From assembly GCF_964030845.1 (NCBI RefSeq), contig NZ_OZ034983.1, positions 124,001 to 188,000 on the forward strand: a stretch of 64,000 nucleotides of DNA. The letters are read 5' to 3'. The translations under genes were made by a program, and so were the position numbers. Position 1 is the stretch's first letter. Each line of letters starts with the position of its first letter. This document shows positions 26,890 to 36,171 of this stretch, in pieces. The notes beneath the pieces were generated by a model that was not told the origin of the DNA, made no database searches, and saw nothing but the letters and a program-made list of their open reading frames with translations. The DNA is from Candidatus Fukatsuia endosymbiont of Tuberolachnus salignus (GTDB lineage: Bacteria > Pseudomonadota > Gammaproteobacteria > Enterobacterales > Enterobacteriaceae).

Positions 26890-28554
26890 TTAGGCTTGCT
26901 GCAGTTTATGCGCAAAGCGCAACACGATGAATTCAGCGGGACGCACCGCCGCCACACCGATTTCGACAATCAATTTGCCTTCGAGAATGTCTTGCTCGGT
27001 CATCGTTTGCCCGCGGTCTGCTTTGACAAAATACGCTTCCTCGGGTGTCGCCCCGGCTAACGCCCCTTTACGCCAGAGGTCGTCGAGATAACTTTGCGCT
27101 AGGGTTCTCACTTTCAGCCAGGTCATGGCATTATTGGGCTCAAACACGGCAAACGCCGTGGATTTTTGCAACGACTCCTCAATAAGATTGAATAAACGCC
27201 GCACAGAAATATAACGCCACTCATTATCATTCCCCGCCAGGGTTCTCGCCCCCCAAACTATTGTGCCCTTGCCGGTAAAGCTGCGGATCGCGTTGATGGA
27301 TTTACCCGCTGTCGCATCGACATTTAAGTCTTCTTGTTGTTGATCGGTAATCTTCAGCGTCGGCCCGATCACATCGACTAAGCTCACATTGGCGGGGGAT
27401 TTCCAGACACCGCGTTCTCTGTCGATACGGGCATAAACGCCGGCTATCGCGGCACTGGGGGGTAACGTTAATCGTTCATTGTCAATCTTGGCTCTAATTT
27501 GGTTATAAAGCGCGGTTTTATTACTTTTTAGTTTACTTAACTTCTCGCGTGTAGCACTGGGCGTATCACTCGCATAAGTGAGCGCCTGCGGTGAGGTAAT
27601 TTCTTGTGCTATCAGATCTGCCCCGGTGCCTTGGTTCTCCATATTAAATTGTTTTTTATCACTGAGACCATTCCAAATAGCAACAATATCTTTCGCCGAA
27701 GCGCCAGTCTTGGGGATGGTGATTTCCAAAACAAAGCTGTTGTTGGGAACGACACTAATTGACTTTTCTTCTGCATCGGTGTGTTTACTTATTTTTATCT
27801 TGGGCGCATCACTTTGATTACCGGTATAGGTCACTAATAAGCCATTGTCGCCAGACGAATAACGCCCTATTTGCGTACGGGGATCACTGATTCCGGTGAC
27901 TTCCACGGAGTCATCACTATAGTGATAGCCTAAATTCGTCGTGAGATAAGGAAAATACGCGGCACCGTATTTTAAATTATTCGTCCCAATCTTCTCTCTG
28001 AATGTTTTGACTTGATCAATATCATTTTCACCGGCATCAAAAATAGCAAAGCGATCTTTTAATGTTGCACAGTGCATTAATACTTTTTGACATAATGCCC
28101 CGTAGTCCTCTGTTGAAAGATTGGCACTCTCAGTCATGACGATTAATGTCGGCTCATCTTCTTTTTCTAAGGCGTCGATGCCCTTTTCTATGGCGATTTT
28201 GCTGATCTCTTCTTGATGATTACCGACGGAGACAATGTAACAATCCCCCCCACCATTAGCAAAATAAAGGCGCAGGCAGTCATACATGAAATAATCGACT
28301 GTTTTTTTAGGGTTTACTTCAACAACATTCTGGTTATTCACTTTAACGTCAAAGTGAGTCAAAGGTGCCTCACCAAAATGGCGCTGATACGCGAGCAGAC
28401 TGCTAATGCGCACCGCTTTCTCTTTTAGTTCGTTGTTTGCCCCGGCACGCGCGGTATAACCAATAAAGGCGGGAATGGCGGTGGATACTTCAGCCACCGA
28501 AGGGGGTAAAATGGCTTGTTCTTCGACGTACACATTGGGGGTTTTATAGCTCAT
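26890..28554 (-). CDS. eCIS contractile sheath protein
   Basis: 554 residues. N-terminus MSYKTPNVYVEEQAILPPSVAEVSTAIPAFIGYTARA is the classic phage-like/eCIS sheath start. C-terminal hallmarks are RSFTGKGTIVWGARTLAGNDNEWRYISVRRLFNLIEESLQKSTAFAVFEPNN and ending RPAEFIVLRFAHKLQQA. The sheath contracts to drive the tube into the target cell. The start at 28554 is preferred on homology and GAGAG spacing over the ATG at 28569. Unlike Serratia Afp and Photorhabdus PVC, which have three sheath genes, only one is present here. Confidence 0.95.
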   Translation of the reverse strand: MSYKTPNVYVEEQAILPPSVAEVSTAIPAFIGYTARAGANNELKEKAVRISSLLAYQRHFGEAPLTHFDVKVNNQNVVEVNPKKTVDYFMYDCLRLYFANGGGDCYIVSVGNHQEEISKIAIEKGIDALEKEDEPTLIVMTESANLSTEDYGALCQKVLMHCATLKDRFAIFDAGENDIDQVKTFREKIGTNNLKYGAAYFPYLTTNLGYHYSDDSVEVTGISDPRTQIGRYSSGDNGLLVTYTGNQSDAPKIKISKHTDAEEKSISVVPNNSFVLEITIPKTGASAKDIVAIWNGLSDKKQFNMENQGTGADLIAQEITSPQALTYASDTPSATREKLSKLKSNKTALYNQIRAKIDNERLTLPPSAAIAGVYARIDRERGVWKSPANVSLVDVIGPTLKITDQQQEDLNVDATAGKSINAIRSFTGKGTIVWGARTLAGNDNEWRYISVRRLFNLIEESLQKSTAFAVFEPNNAMTWLKVRTLAQSYLDDLWRKGALAGATPEEAYFVKADRGQTMTEQDILEGKLIVEIGVAAVRPAEFIVLRFAHKLQQA

Positions 28555-28709
28555 AGTGAATGCTCTCATTTAGTGAAAAAATAAAGAAATAATGAACGGT
28601 GTTTGTGCCATCACGCACGACGAATCGCTCACCGTCAAAAAGATGACGGCGAGAAAACCGGTTTTAGTGCATTGATGTTTTTTAATACAGAATTTATCGG
28701 TTACGACGA

Positions 28710-30614
28710 TCAGTGCCCAACCGCTTGCCATAAAAATGGCCAATCGGCTTCTACACGGAGGCCATTATCATACTGAGCTCTACGGTAAAAAGTCGCTCCT
28801 GTTTTTGTATAACTATAGATACCAATGCAGTCTTCTCCTTTTGGGTTAATCAAAATGGGGGTAGCTGTCACAGATAATACCGTGCTAGGAAATGGCATGG
28901 GCCAGGTTACCATTACTTGCCCACGAGTGGTCTGCTGAGCTTTTCCCCATTGCATGATTAATCCGCTTGGGAATTTCTGATAGCCGTTAGTGTTAGCACT
29001 GAAATCATCTTTGTAGTTTCCATCTGTGATCAGCTTACACCATGGTTGCCAATTGTTGGTGCCCCATTTATTCCGATAGTAGACGGCTTTACCACTCGCG
29101 CTGTCACTTATAAAAAATTGGCAATAATTGCCACCTTCACTGTTTCTAAGTACCAATAGGAAGCCAGCTGATGAAGATACTCCCGTCGGTAACCCTTTCT
29201 TAATGATATCGATTCTATCTACTACTCCAGGGTTGTAGATTCCAGGTGTGATAAGATTATCTAAATCACCGTCAACCTCATTAATTAATTTAAAAGACCG
29301 CCTAACCAGTGCATCTTTACCTGTGACCAACTGATCATCGCCAGTACCCACCTCTTTCGTTGCCGCTGTTCCAAGTTCCAGGTTTGTTCGCGCGGTGGTT
29401 TTATTAGATAGGTCACTCAAATTATCTGCAGCATTAAGATAACGGCTATCTGCGTCTCCCGTGGTAATTAAATCAGTATTACCTGTGCCCGCATCTTTCA
29501 GTGCTGCAGTACCCAGGCCAAGTTTTGTTCGTGCAGTTGTGTTATTGGCTAGATTTTCTGAGTTTTTCAGATAGCGGTTGTCTGCATTTTCATCTGTGAT
29601 AAGTTCGTGCCACGATGTCCAATTACTCCCATTACTCCCATTACTCCCATTACTCCCATTACTCCCATTACTCCCATTACTCCCATTACTCCCATTACTC
29701 CATTTATTACGCCAGAAAATGCCTTTAGAATTATTACCCTCTATATATATTTGGCAGTAGTTACTAGAATCACCCCTTAGCACTAGTAAAAAACCCGATT
29801 TACTGATCCCTTCAGGGAAATTATTTTTTAAAATAGCTATTTCACTAATGAACCCAACACAATAAATACCAGGAGTGAAGAGTTTATTCAAATCTCCATT
29901 AATATCAGAACCTCTAATTTGAACAGTTGATCTGCTAATCAACGCATTGGCTGCTGTAACAAGATCGTTATCATCCACACCCACTTTTTTAGTCGCGGCA
30001 TCTCCAAGTCCAAGATTGGTTCGCGCTATGATTTTGTCAGGTAAATCACTCAAATTATCTGCCGCATTGAGATAACGGCTCTCTGCGTCTCCCGTGGTAA
30101 TTAAATCAGTATTACCCGTACCTGCATTTTTCACCGCCGCAGAACCTAAACCAAGATTATCTCGTGCAGTATTTTTATTCGTTACATCTTTTAAATTTTC
30201 TGCTGCATCGAGATAACGCGTATCTGATACCTCAAGACTGATTAAGTTATCCACTGTTTCAATAGCAGAAGCAGGGATATTCTCAAGTGGAATATGGACA
30301 ATGTAGATCCATGAGCCATCTTTCTGCTGCATCGGTGTATAACGAGAGGAAGCATAACCGATTGCCATCAGCGTCTCGTGTTCCAAAAGACCAATTTCAC
30401 GAATGGTTTGATTTCTTTGATTCTCAGGCACAATGAGTTCACAGACGACGCTTTTCTTTGCTGTATCCACGGCGACACGATCAACAGGCGCACGGTACAC
30501 TTCGTTTCTAACCTGTATCGCCTGCTTAATGGCAGGTATTGATGTTAAAACATTGCCTAACACCATATGAGTCAGTTGCAGTGGCGAACCATTGAGTGTC
30601 TCTGCTGCTTGCAA
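28710..30614 (-). CDS. Receptor-binding tail fibre at the head of the eCIS cluster
   Basis: 634 residues from a TTG at 30614. The N-terminus (LNGSPLQLTHMVLGNVLTSIPAIKQAIQVRNEVYRAPVDRV, IREIGLLEHETLMAIGY) is the phage tail-collar fibre domain (DUF3751-like). It is followed by repeated shaft modules (SRYLNAADNLSDL, ARTNLGLG, LKDAGTGNTDLITTGDADSRYL) and a C-terminal knob (GYQKFPSGLIMQWGKAQ, then YRRAQYDNGLRVEADWPFLWQAVGH). No ATG start exists: 16 family-like codons lie in frame upstream of the TTG, preceded by a TAA, so the 5' end may be damaged. It contains a nine-base microsatellite. It probably provides target-cell specificity. Confidence 0.88.
   Translation of the reverse strand: MQAAETLNGSPLQLTHMVLGNVLTSIPAIKQAIQVRNEVYRAPVDRVAVDTAKKSVVCELIVPENQRNQTIREIGLLEHETLMAIGYASSRYTPMQQKDGSWIYIVHIPLENIPASAIETVDNLISLEVSDTRYLDAAENLKDVTNKNTARDNLGLGSAAVKNAGTGNTDLITTGDAESRYLNAADNLSDLPDKIIARTNLGLGDAATKKVGVDDNDLVTAANALISRSTVQIRGSDINGDLNKLFTPGIYCVGFISEIAILKNNFPEGISKSGFLLVLRGDSSNYCQIYIEGNNSKGIFWRNKWSNGSNGSNGSNGSNGSNGSNGSNGSNWTSWHELITDENADNRYLKNSENLANNTTARTKLGLGTAALKDAGTGNTDLITTGDADSRYLNAADNLSDLSNKTTARTNLELGTAATKEVGTGDDQLVTGKDALVRRSFKLINEVDGDLDNLITPGIYNPGVVDRIDIIKKGLPTGVSSSAGFLLVLRNSEGGNYCQFFISDSASGKAVYYRNKWGTNNWQPWCKLITDGNYKDDFSANTNGYQKFPSGLIMQWGKAQQTTRGQVMVTWPMPFPSTVLSVTATPILINPKGEDCIGIYSYTKTGATFYRRAQYDNGLRVEADWPFLWQAVGH
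29622..29701. repeat. 9-bp tandem repeat (8 full copies plus a partial) in the fibre gene
   Basis: ATTACTCCC (plus strand) is repeated eight times perfectly from 29622 to 29693, followed by ATTACTCC. On the coding strand this gives Ser-Asn-Gly repeats within the fibre shaft. The unit is a multiple of three, so slippage alters fibre length without breaking the frame. Confidence 0.97.
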
Positions 30615-30813
30615 ACGTCTGTCGCCTTGATAGATAGGAATTTTAATAATTTGGTTTTATTGTCAAAAACAGAATTGGATCAAAAAATAAACGATATTAT
30701 TTTCAAACTTTAGGGTTATTCTCCTTAACGTAGAGAGTCCCGGGTGATAATAGGGTCATTTTCGTTTAAAAAACCAGCATTTTCGAACGCGAGGCGCCCC
30801 TTCCCTGCAGAGG

Positions 30814-31995
30814 CTAAATCCCCTTCATTTTTGCCAGAGATTCATGGTGAAGCATTAACTGATGCCACGGCAAGCCTGATGTGATACCGCTTAGCACCAA
30901 ACGAGAGCCACACAGGATGCACTCATGAGGGTCAATACGACTTAGGCGTTTTAACATTGCCGCATAAGTGATGTTGACGGTTTTTTCTTTTTCCTGCCCC
31001 AACAAAGCATCTATAATCGGCAGCAGTGTAGTCCGACGGCGGGGCGCTAAAAAACCATAATAGCGGACCATCCTAAAATGTTTATCCGGAATGTGGCTAA
31101 TAAAACGCTGAATAAACTCGTCCATACTGAGGTTAAGTTTTTCTTGCTCTCGGGTTTTATGACTGAGGTAGCGATAGGTCACTTCCTGGCCGTTATAATG
31201 TTCCAGCCGGGATAACGACACCGGAGGCTTTTTTAAATAACGGCCTAAATAATTGAGCGTTTGCTGGGCATTGTCTGTCGGCTTTGCCAGGTCGATATTC
31301 CAATGCCGTTGGTAATGGAAATCCAGAAACTGCTCCCGTTGACCCAGCCTCGTGAGGGTTTGTGATAACTCCGGTGGTAATTGCAAGGTATCCCACTGTT
31401 GACGAAGTAGTGTGATAATCTGATAACGCCACTGTTTCATCAACGTTTTTCCGCTAAACGTGATTTTTTTCCATTTTTCGGCATTGTCATCGAGTCCGCC
31501 ACAGGTCACCGAAAGATGCACATGAGGATGCCAATTCAGCGCTCGCCCATGCGTATGCAACGCCGTGAATAGGCCAGGCAATAGGTTTTTTGGCTGGCAA
31601 AAATCTAAAATAACCTTGGCAGCGAGACGACTGAGATGCGTTAACAGCGCACGATTTAGCTCAAACAACGGCCAGAACTCACGGGGAAAAGTGAACGTAA
31701 TGTGTTGCCATTTTGTGATGGGAAGCACCGTGCGCTGTTTGGCCACCCACCGCTCTGTGGCTTTCTTACCACAGGAAGGGCATGAACGGCTGTGGCAGGT
31801 AAAGCAAATCCGTTTGGTGTGCGTACAGCCTGCCTTTTGACAGCGCCAGCTGGCAAACCCCAGCGCCGATGTTCCGCAGGAAAACAGTTTAATCAGATTA
31901 TCGACCACCACCGGCCGTATTTTATCCGCATGAGCACAATAGTAATTCCACCACGCATGACCGACCTGAAAAGGATGACGCAGTTTACGGTTCAT
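30814..31995 (-). mobile_element. IS91-family transposase (HUH type)
   Basis: A 393-residue IS91-like transposase. It has the N-terminal zinc-finger (CQKAGCTHTKRICFTCHSRSCPSCGKKATERW), the HUH metal motif HPHVHLSVTCGG, and a catalytic-tyrosine region LNYLGRYLKKPPVSLSRL, followed by RYYGFLAPRRR. These elements move by rolling-circle transposition. The frame is complete. It lies between the eCIS fibre gene and the prophage lysis genes, and may have mobilised neighbouring DNA, since IS91-like elements are known to carry flanking genes. Confidence 0.93.
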
Positions 31996-32010
31996 CTTTC
32001 AGCTCAAGCA

Positions 32011-32259
32011 TCACGGGTGTTCTAGATCAAACGACCGACACTCCGGGCAAAAATAGACCGCATTCATTGCAGACTCTGCGGGAAAGCGAGCCCAGAATAT
32101 TTCCCAAAACGTCTCTGTAATGAAAAGATTATCTCCGCCAGTAAAGGCCTGATGCGTTTTCTGATAAGGCATGGCTAAGGCTTTAGCAACCTCTTTCAAG
32201 GTCTGCTTCACCATTTTGGTATGCGCTGTTTGATGTGAGTGACAGATATTTTTAGGCAT
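32011..32259 (-). CDS. Small ORF upstream of the IS91 transposase
   Basis: An 82-residue protein ending 15 bp before the transposase start, so probably co-transcribed and part of the element. It has a C-terminal CPEC motif (YFCPECRSFDLEH) that could bind zinc and a helical, basic N-terminus (TKMVKQTLKEVAKALAMPYQKTHQAF). Not recognised as a named family. Role unknown; an accessory gene of the IS91-type element is the simplest reading. Confidence 0.55.
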   Translation of the reverse strand: MPKNICHSHQTAHTKMVKQTLKEVAKALAMPYQKTHQAFTGGDNLFITETFWEIFWARFPAESAMNAVYFCPECRSFDLEHP

Positions 32260-32488
32260 AACACCTTAGCTGAACGAGTAACGGGACCGGCTAATAGATA
32301 ACACCGTTTCTTCAAAAAAATCAAGAGATAACAGACTACTTCACGTCGCCGACCTTAGGAGGCAGCCTTGGTCAGTCCAAGAAAGAATCTGATCGTTGGT
32401 GTTCATAGGATGAATTACCCTGGTGATGAAATGAATAGGAAGACATTGATTTATTACCCCTCAGAGAGAACACCTGCAGTGAAGCGTA

Positions 32489-33040
32489 TTAACGCATTTC
32501 TATCGTGGAATGTTTATTATCTTCATGATGTATCGACGAATCTTTAGCACGAGAGCCCGCCGAAGAGCCATGAAAATACGCCATCGCACCTATCCATACG
32601 GTGGAGAGTGCGCTGACGATGGCGATAATCAATTCTTTGTTTTCAGTAGGCACCCGATGGATAAATAAGTAGTACAACGCACTTAATATGCCAAGTGTTA
32701 GCAGATAAGCGAGTAGCGCTGGAGTGATATCCCTTTTTCCTGCCTGAGCTAATGTGGTTTCACGCTGCCGTGCATTTTCTCTCTCCTTTAGCTGCGTTTC
32801 TGATTCCATAAGTTGAATACGCTGTAGCTCAATTTCATGGTTCGATTGTATTTCGATTAATTTGAGGTGAGCCTGCGGATCAGACTCTATCCGTTGTATT
32901 AACTCCTCTGAGCTATCGATATTGCCCCCCCATTTGGAGGCAATGATTGATCCTATTGCGGCACCCGCAGATCCTCCCAAGGCGCTCCCCAATAATGGCG
33001 CGGCTTTTGCTACTACTTGTCCTAGCGCTTCTAGGCTCAT
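32489..33040 (-). CDS. Phage holin of the GTA/3TM type
   Basis: 183 residues. The N-terminus is a glycine/alanine-rich amphipathic or membrane segment (AAPLLGSALGGSAGAAIGSIIASKWGG). The middle is a charged coiled coil (LKLIEIQSNHEIELQRIQLMESETQLKERENARQRET). The end has two membrane segments (ITPALLAYLLTLGILSALYYLFI; LIIAIVSALSTVWIGAMAYF) and the family-typical GSSAGSRAKD. This matches the 3TM holin family found in tailed phages and gene transfer agents. It would permeabilise the inner membrane to release endolysin. In context it belongs to the prophage remnant, but it could also help release injection-system particles. Confidence 0.7.
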   Translation of the reverse strand: MSLEALGQVVAKAAPLLGSALGGSAGAAIGSIIASKWGGNIDSSEELIQRIESDPQAHLKLIEIQSNHEIELQRIQLMESETQLKERENARQRETTLAQAGKRDITPALLAYLLTLGILSALYYLFIHRVPTENKELIIAIVSALSTVWIGAMAYFHGSSAGSRAKDSSIHHEDNKHSTIEMR

Positions 33041-33162
33041 ACGTAAACCCTCTTTATAATCGGCATTGAGATAATCCTGTTTTATCCACGCTTTCCCCTT
33101 TCAGATTTGATATTGACTGGTTATAGCGAAAATCGTCGTGCCAATAATGTGACTTACAGCGA

Positions 33163-33564
33163 TCACGCTAAAATTTGAGTGATAATTTTTATCTCATCAA
33201 TCTTTGTGCTAGAAATAAACAGGATGGTTCCCAATCCACATAAAATAAGAAAATACTTTCTCAGCAAGGCCAACAACTGAGAGCGCCTCACCTCTTCTAC
33301 CCTTTTTTGCCAAAGGGTCGTCTCTATCTCTTTTAGCGTGATACGCATCGTCTCGATCTTAGCCTGGGTGGACATGATGGTTTTTTGGATAGCAGTGATA
33401 TCCGATAGTATTTTTAGATGTGCTTCTGACAGTTCAGCTAGCTTCATTTGTCCGGGGTCTTGTAGTTCCATCGTTTGCAGATCCGTGTTCAACGCATTAA
33501 TCTGGCGGACTGCCGCCTTTATTTGATTGGCGTGCTGATGCACAATATCAGTGAGTTCGTTCAT
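33163..33564 (-). CDS. Coiled-coil membrane protein, probably phage lysis-associated
   Basis: 133 residues: a long predicted coiled coil (residues ~1-95, ALNTDLQTMELQ, then IQKTIMSTQAKIETMRITLKEIETTL) followed by one membrane segment (KYFLILCGLGTILFISS). Unrecognised. It lies immediately upstream of the holin-type gene in the same orientation and downstream of the Q-like gene, where lambdoid phages keep lysis genes. A role as a holin partner or spanin-like factor is a guess from position. Confidence 0.5.
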   Translation of the reverse strand: MNELTDIVHQHANQIKAAVRQINALNTDLQTMELQDPGQMKLAELSEAHLKILSDITAIQKTIMSTQAKIETMRITLKEIETTLWQKRVEEVRRSQLLALLRKYFLILCGLGTILFISSTKIDEIKIITQILA

Positions 33565-33616
33565 GTAAGCACGACTTAGCAGTAGTGGGGAAACGTTTTT
33601 TAAGTCAAGTTGAACG

Positions 33617-33644
33617 AAAAAAAGCCCGCTTAAGCGGGCTTTTT
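33617..33644. terminator. Strong bidirectional rho-independent terminator
   Basis: A perfect palindrome with stem AAAAAGCCCGCTTAAGCGGG plus T tail on both strands. It lies between the Q-like gene and the lysis genes, precisely where Q-type antiterminators are needed for late gene expression. Confidence 0.85.
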
Positions 33645-33718
33645 AAATGCAGTAGTAACAGAATAGAGAATTTATACCCGATTTGTATTGACAACACAAA
33701 TAGAAAATTAAAAAAACA

Positions 33719-34183
33719 TCAGTCTTTTTCAAGACGGCCACTTAAGCGACCTAATAACCATTGGTGAGCCATATCCACATAATTTTTGAACTGAGTGTGA
33801 GAAATGGCCAATTTTTTGGCTTTGTAGCGTAAGGAGCCTCGGTTGAAATAATGACATCGTAATACCTGTACCATCACAGGATTTTGTTGGGCCATCGCGT
33901 TGACCAAACGTTCTATCTCTTCAGCGGCGGCATGGATGGGCAGCGGTTTAAGCCCTGGACGGCGAAACACATTCCCTTCCGTCATAACGCGGTATTCAAT
34001 GGAACAAGAGGGATAACCTAAACCCGAAAAATTCCCTCGGCTATACCATTCAGCCCATTGATACAAGCGTTCTTCGAGATAATGGATAAAATTATTGGTA
34101 TTCATGAGGGTAATATCCATAGCAGCATGCGTTTTCTTTGGCACGGTATGACCTTGACGGGAAACCCGCGTCAAACAGGGCAT
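33719..34183 (-). CDS. Phage late-gene antiterminator Q-like protein
   Basis: 154 residues (start possibly at an internal ATG near 34104). The segment LYQWAEWYSRG, then GYPSCSIEYRVM, followed by EIERLVNAMAQQNPVMVQVLRCHYFNRGSLRYKAKKLAISHTQFKNYVDMAHQWLLGRL has the layout of small Q-type antitermination proteins: a WxxWYS N-terminal motif and a sigma-region-4-like helix-turn-helix. It should allow RNA polymerase to read through the terminator at 33617-33644 into lysis genes. Family assignment by pattern only. Confidence 0.6.
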   Translation of the reverse strand: MPCLTRVSRQGHTVPKKTHAAMDITLMNTNNFIHYLEERLYQWAEWYSRGNFSGLGYPSCSIEYRVMTEGNVFRRPGLKPLPIHAAAEEIERLVNAMAQQNPVMVQVLRCHYFNRGSLRYKAKKLAISHTQFKNYVDMAHQWLLGRLSGRLEKD

Positions 34184-34389
34184 GAAAAAAAGTCAAGGGA
34201 TTGTCGACGGCAAAATAGGTAGAGACCTATGCTATCGTAGAGCTGTGAGTTCAAATTCAGTGGGACACGTTAAATCCATGTCTTTAAGTTCCTCTTCTAG
34301 TACTACAGCCGTAGTTAACAGTTGTTGCTGACATGGTGTTGTATTCACTCTCTGCCGATACGCTCTGCATTCGTGTTTAATGGCCGTCA

Positions 34390-35256
34390 CTAAGCCACTA
34401 TTGATCGATAACTGTCCCAGGTAAACGCCAGTGTGCAGCCCCCGCCCTCATTCATCCGATCCATCACCCGTTCACCCATGAACTGAGCTAAGGCTTCTTT
34501 TGGCAGATTACTGAGTAAAATGGTTGGTTTCATCCCTTCGTATCGGCTATTGATGATGTCAAACAAGATAATTTTTTCTGTGTCAGAGCCAAATTGAACG
34601 CCTATTTCATCGATGATTAACAGGTCTGGTAAGGTGTGCATCCGCAGCACCTCGGCCTCTGTCATCTGAGACGGCTTAGCCCAGGTTGACTTATATACTC
34701 GCACCAGGTGCAGAGCTGAAGTGAACAATGCCGATGCCTGGTAGGTAGTGATAACATGCTGAGCAATGGCCAGCGCTAAGTGGTTTTTACCTGTGCCGGG
34801 CTTGCCACACATCACTATCCCCCCGCCTTGTTTGAGTCGTTCAGGCCACTGATTGACGTAAGATTGGCATACTTTCAGACAGTGCGCGGCCTCTTGATTG
34901 ATGGGCTCAAAATTATTCAATGTAGCTGACTGAAAACGTGGGGGCAGATTCAAGCCCTGCATCAAGCGGATAATCTGTTGCTCAGAGAGACGTTTATTGT
35001 TTTCCTGCTGAGCTTGCCTAAGCGCCGTGATTTTATCTCGGATACAGTCTGGGCAGGCTGAATGCCTGGCGACACAGCTAATCACATTGAACTCCCGAAT
35101 ACGTTGTTCATAAGACCCATGTTTTTTACAGTGGGCCTCCTGGGTAAACACGATGGTGTTGGGGATGGCCATCGGCGGTTGCTCAAGGGTGAGGAGATGC
35201 TTTTCCAGGCCAGTGATTTCTTCCTGATAGTCCAGCATGATTATCACTCCATCCAA
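34390..35256 (-). CDS. DnaC/phage P-like helicase loader ATPase
   Basis: 288 residues. N-terminal zinc-binding-like region with cysteines (CKKHGSYEQ, CVARHSACPDC). AAA core: Walker A GKPGTGKN, Walker B LLIIDEIGVQ, sensor ILLSNLP and a C-terminal VMDRM motif, as in DnaC-type loaders of phages. It loads host DnaB helicase at the phage origin. The start overlaps the O-like gene by 13 bp, the usual O-P arrangement. The fourth position of the P-loop end (GKN instead of GKT/S) is unusual and could reduce ATP hydrolysis. Confidence 0.85.
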   Translation of the reverse strand: MDGVIIMLDYQEEITGLEKHLLTLEQPPMAIPNTIVFTQEAHCKKHGSYEQRIREFNVISCVARHSACPDCIRDKITALRQAQQENNKRLSEQQIIRLMQGLNLPPRFQSATLNNFEPINQEAAHCLKVCQSYVNQWPERLKQGGGIVMCGKPGTGKNHLALAIAQHVITTYQASALFTSALHLVRVYKSTWAKPSQMTEAEVLRMHTLPDLLIIDEIGVQFGSDTEKIILFDIINSRYEGMKPTILLSNLPKEALAQFMGERVMDRMNEGGGCTLAFTWDSYRSIVA

Positions 35257-36041
35257 GCCGGTATATCCGAGACACCATAGTGTTTTTCATTAAAATTTTC
35301 AGTCATCCGTTGGGATACAGAACGCGGTTTAACGCCGAACTTCACTGCGTTTCTGAGCCAGGTGTTTAAGGCGGCATCCCAATCTTTGAACTTTGACCCT
35401 TTCGAGGCGTGGTAATCCACAAACGCAGCAAATTCACTGAGCAGGTTGACGCCCAGTGCATTGGCCAACGCGGTGTGTTTTTCAGAAGGAGTAAACCCTG
35501 AGGGTTGTTGCGTGGCTTTGTTAATTTTTTTGGCAACGTTTTTTGGTATTGCAGGCACAATCTTTGTATTGTCTTTTTTGTCTTTTGTAATAATGTCTTT
35601 TGTATGCCCGTGAAACTGCGACAAGTTTTTCATGGTTTCTGTGACAACTTTTGTCATGGTTTTTCTGACACTGTCAGACTTCCTATGACATTCACGGATG
35701 TCCCATTCTGATAGCACTTTATTGATGCCAATCCGGTTACCATCCATCAACAAAACATGCATCCGTAGTAATGAATTTTTTGCAAAATTTACCGCCTGAC
35801 GCGACAGATTTGTTTTCTCTGCGATTTGACTGTCAGATATTCGATCAGATTTTTTATTAAAACCGTAAGTTTTTCGAATAATCGTATGAATCACTTTCAA
35901 CTCATTGCGATTTAAATCGACAAAGTTGACCTGTTCGTACAGCTCATTAGCCAAACGGGTATAACCATTATCGGTATCAGCCACGAGACGCTCTTCACGA
36001 GCCGACTGTGGGCCAAAATTGATATAAGCGATATTACTCAT
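35244..36041 (-). CDS. Phage replication initiator O-like protein
   Basis: About 265 residues from the ATG at 36041 (MSNIAYINFG), chosen because the family begins here. A winged-helix N-terminal domain (YTRLANELYEQVNFVDLNRNELKVIHTIIRKTYGFNKKSDRISDSQIAEKTNLSRQAVNFAKNSLL) is typical of lambda O-like initiators. A Lys/Thr-rich linker follows, then a C-terminal DnaC/P-interacting domain (DWDAALNTWLRNAVKFG). The linker DNA (35563-35607) holds repeated TGTCTTTTGTA motifs that could be iterons of an origin inside the gene, as in lambda. Works with the loader gene downstream. Confidence 0.85.
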   Translation of the reverse strand: MSNIAYINFGPQSAREERLVADTDNGYTRLANELYEQVNFVDLNRNELKVIHTIIRKTYGFNKKSDRISDSQIAEKTNLSRQAVNFAKNSLLRMHVLLMDGNRIGINKVLSEWDIRECHRKSDSVRKTMTKVVTETMKNLSQFHGHTKDIITKDKKDNTKIVPAIPKNVAKKINKATQQPSGFTPSEKHTALANALGVNLLSEFAAFVDYHASKGSKFKDWDAALNTWLRNAVKFGVKPRSVSQRMTENFNEKHYGVSDIPAWME

Positions 36042-36171
36042 AGTGATTTCCATAAAGTTTTTGCTGTATAAGGCATTCCTCCACAAAACGTTTTTGTGTT
36101 GTCGAGGATAACGCTCCTGCCGGGTCAAGAGTGCGTAAAAAAATCATCACGAATGATTTCCTGCTTCGTTC

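Noticed and set aside
29622..29701. Possible CRISPR array
   Set aside because: The repeat unit is 9 bp without spacers and lies inside an open coding frame; it is a microsatellite. No CRISPR array was seen in the window.
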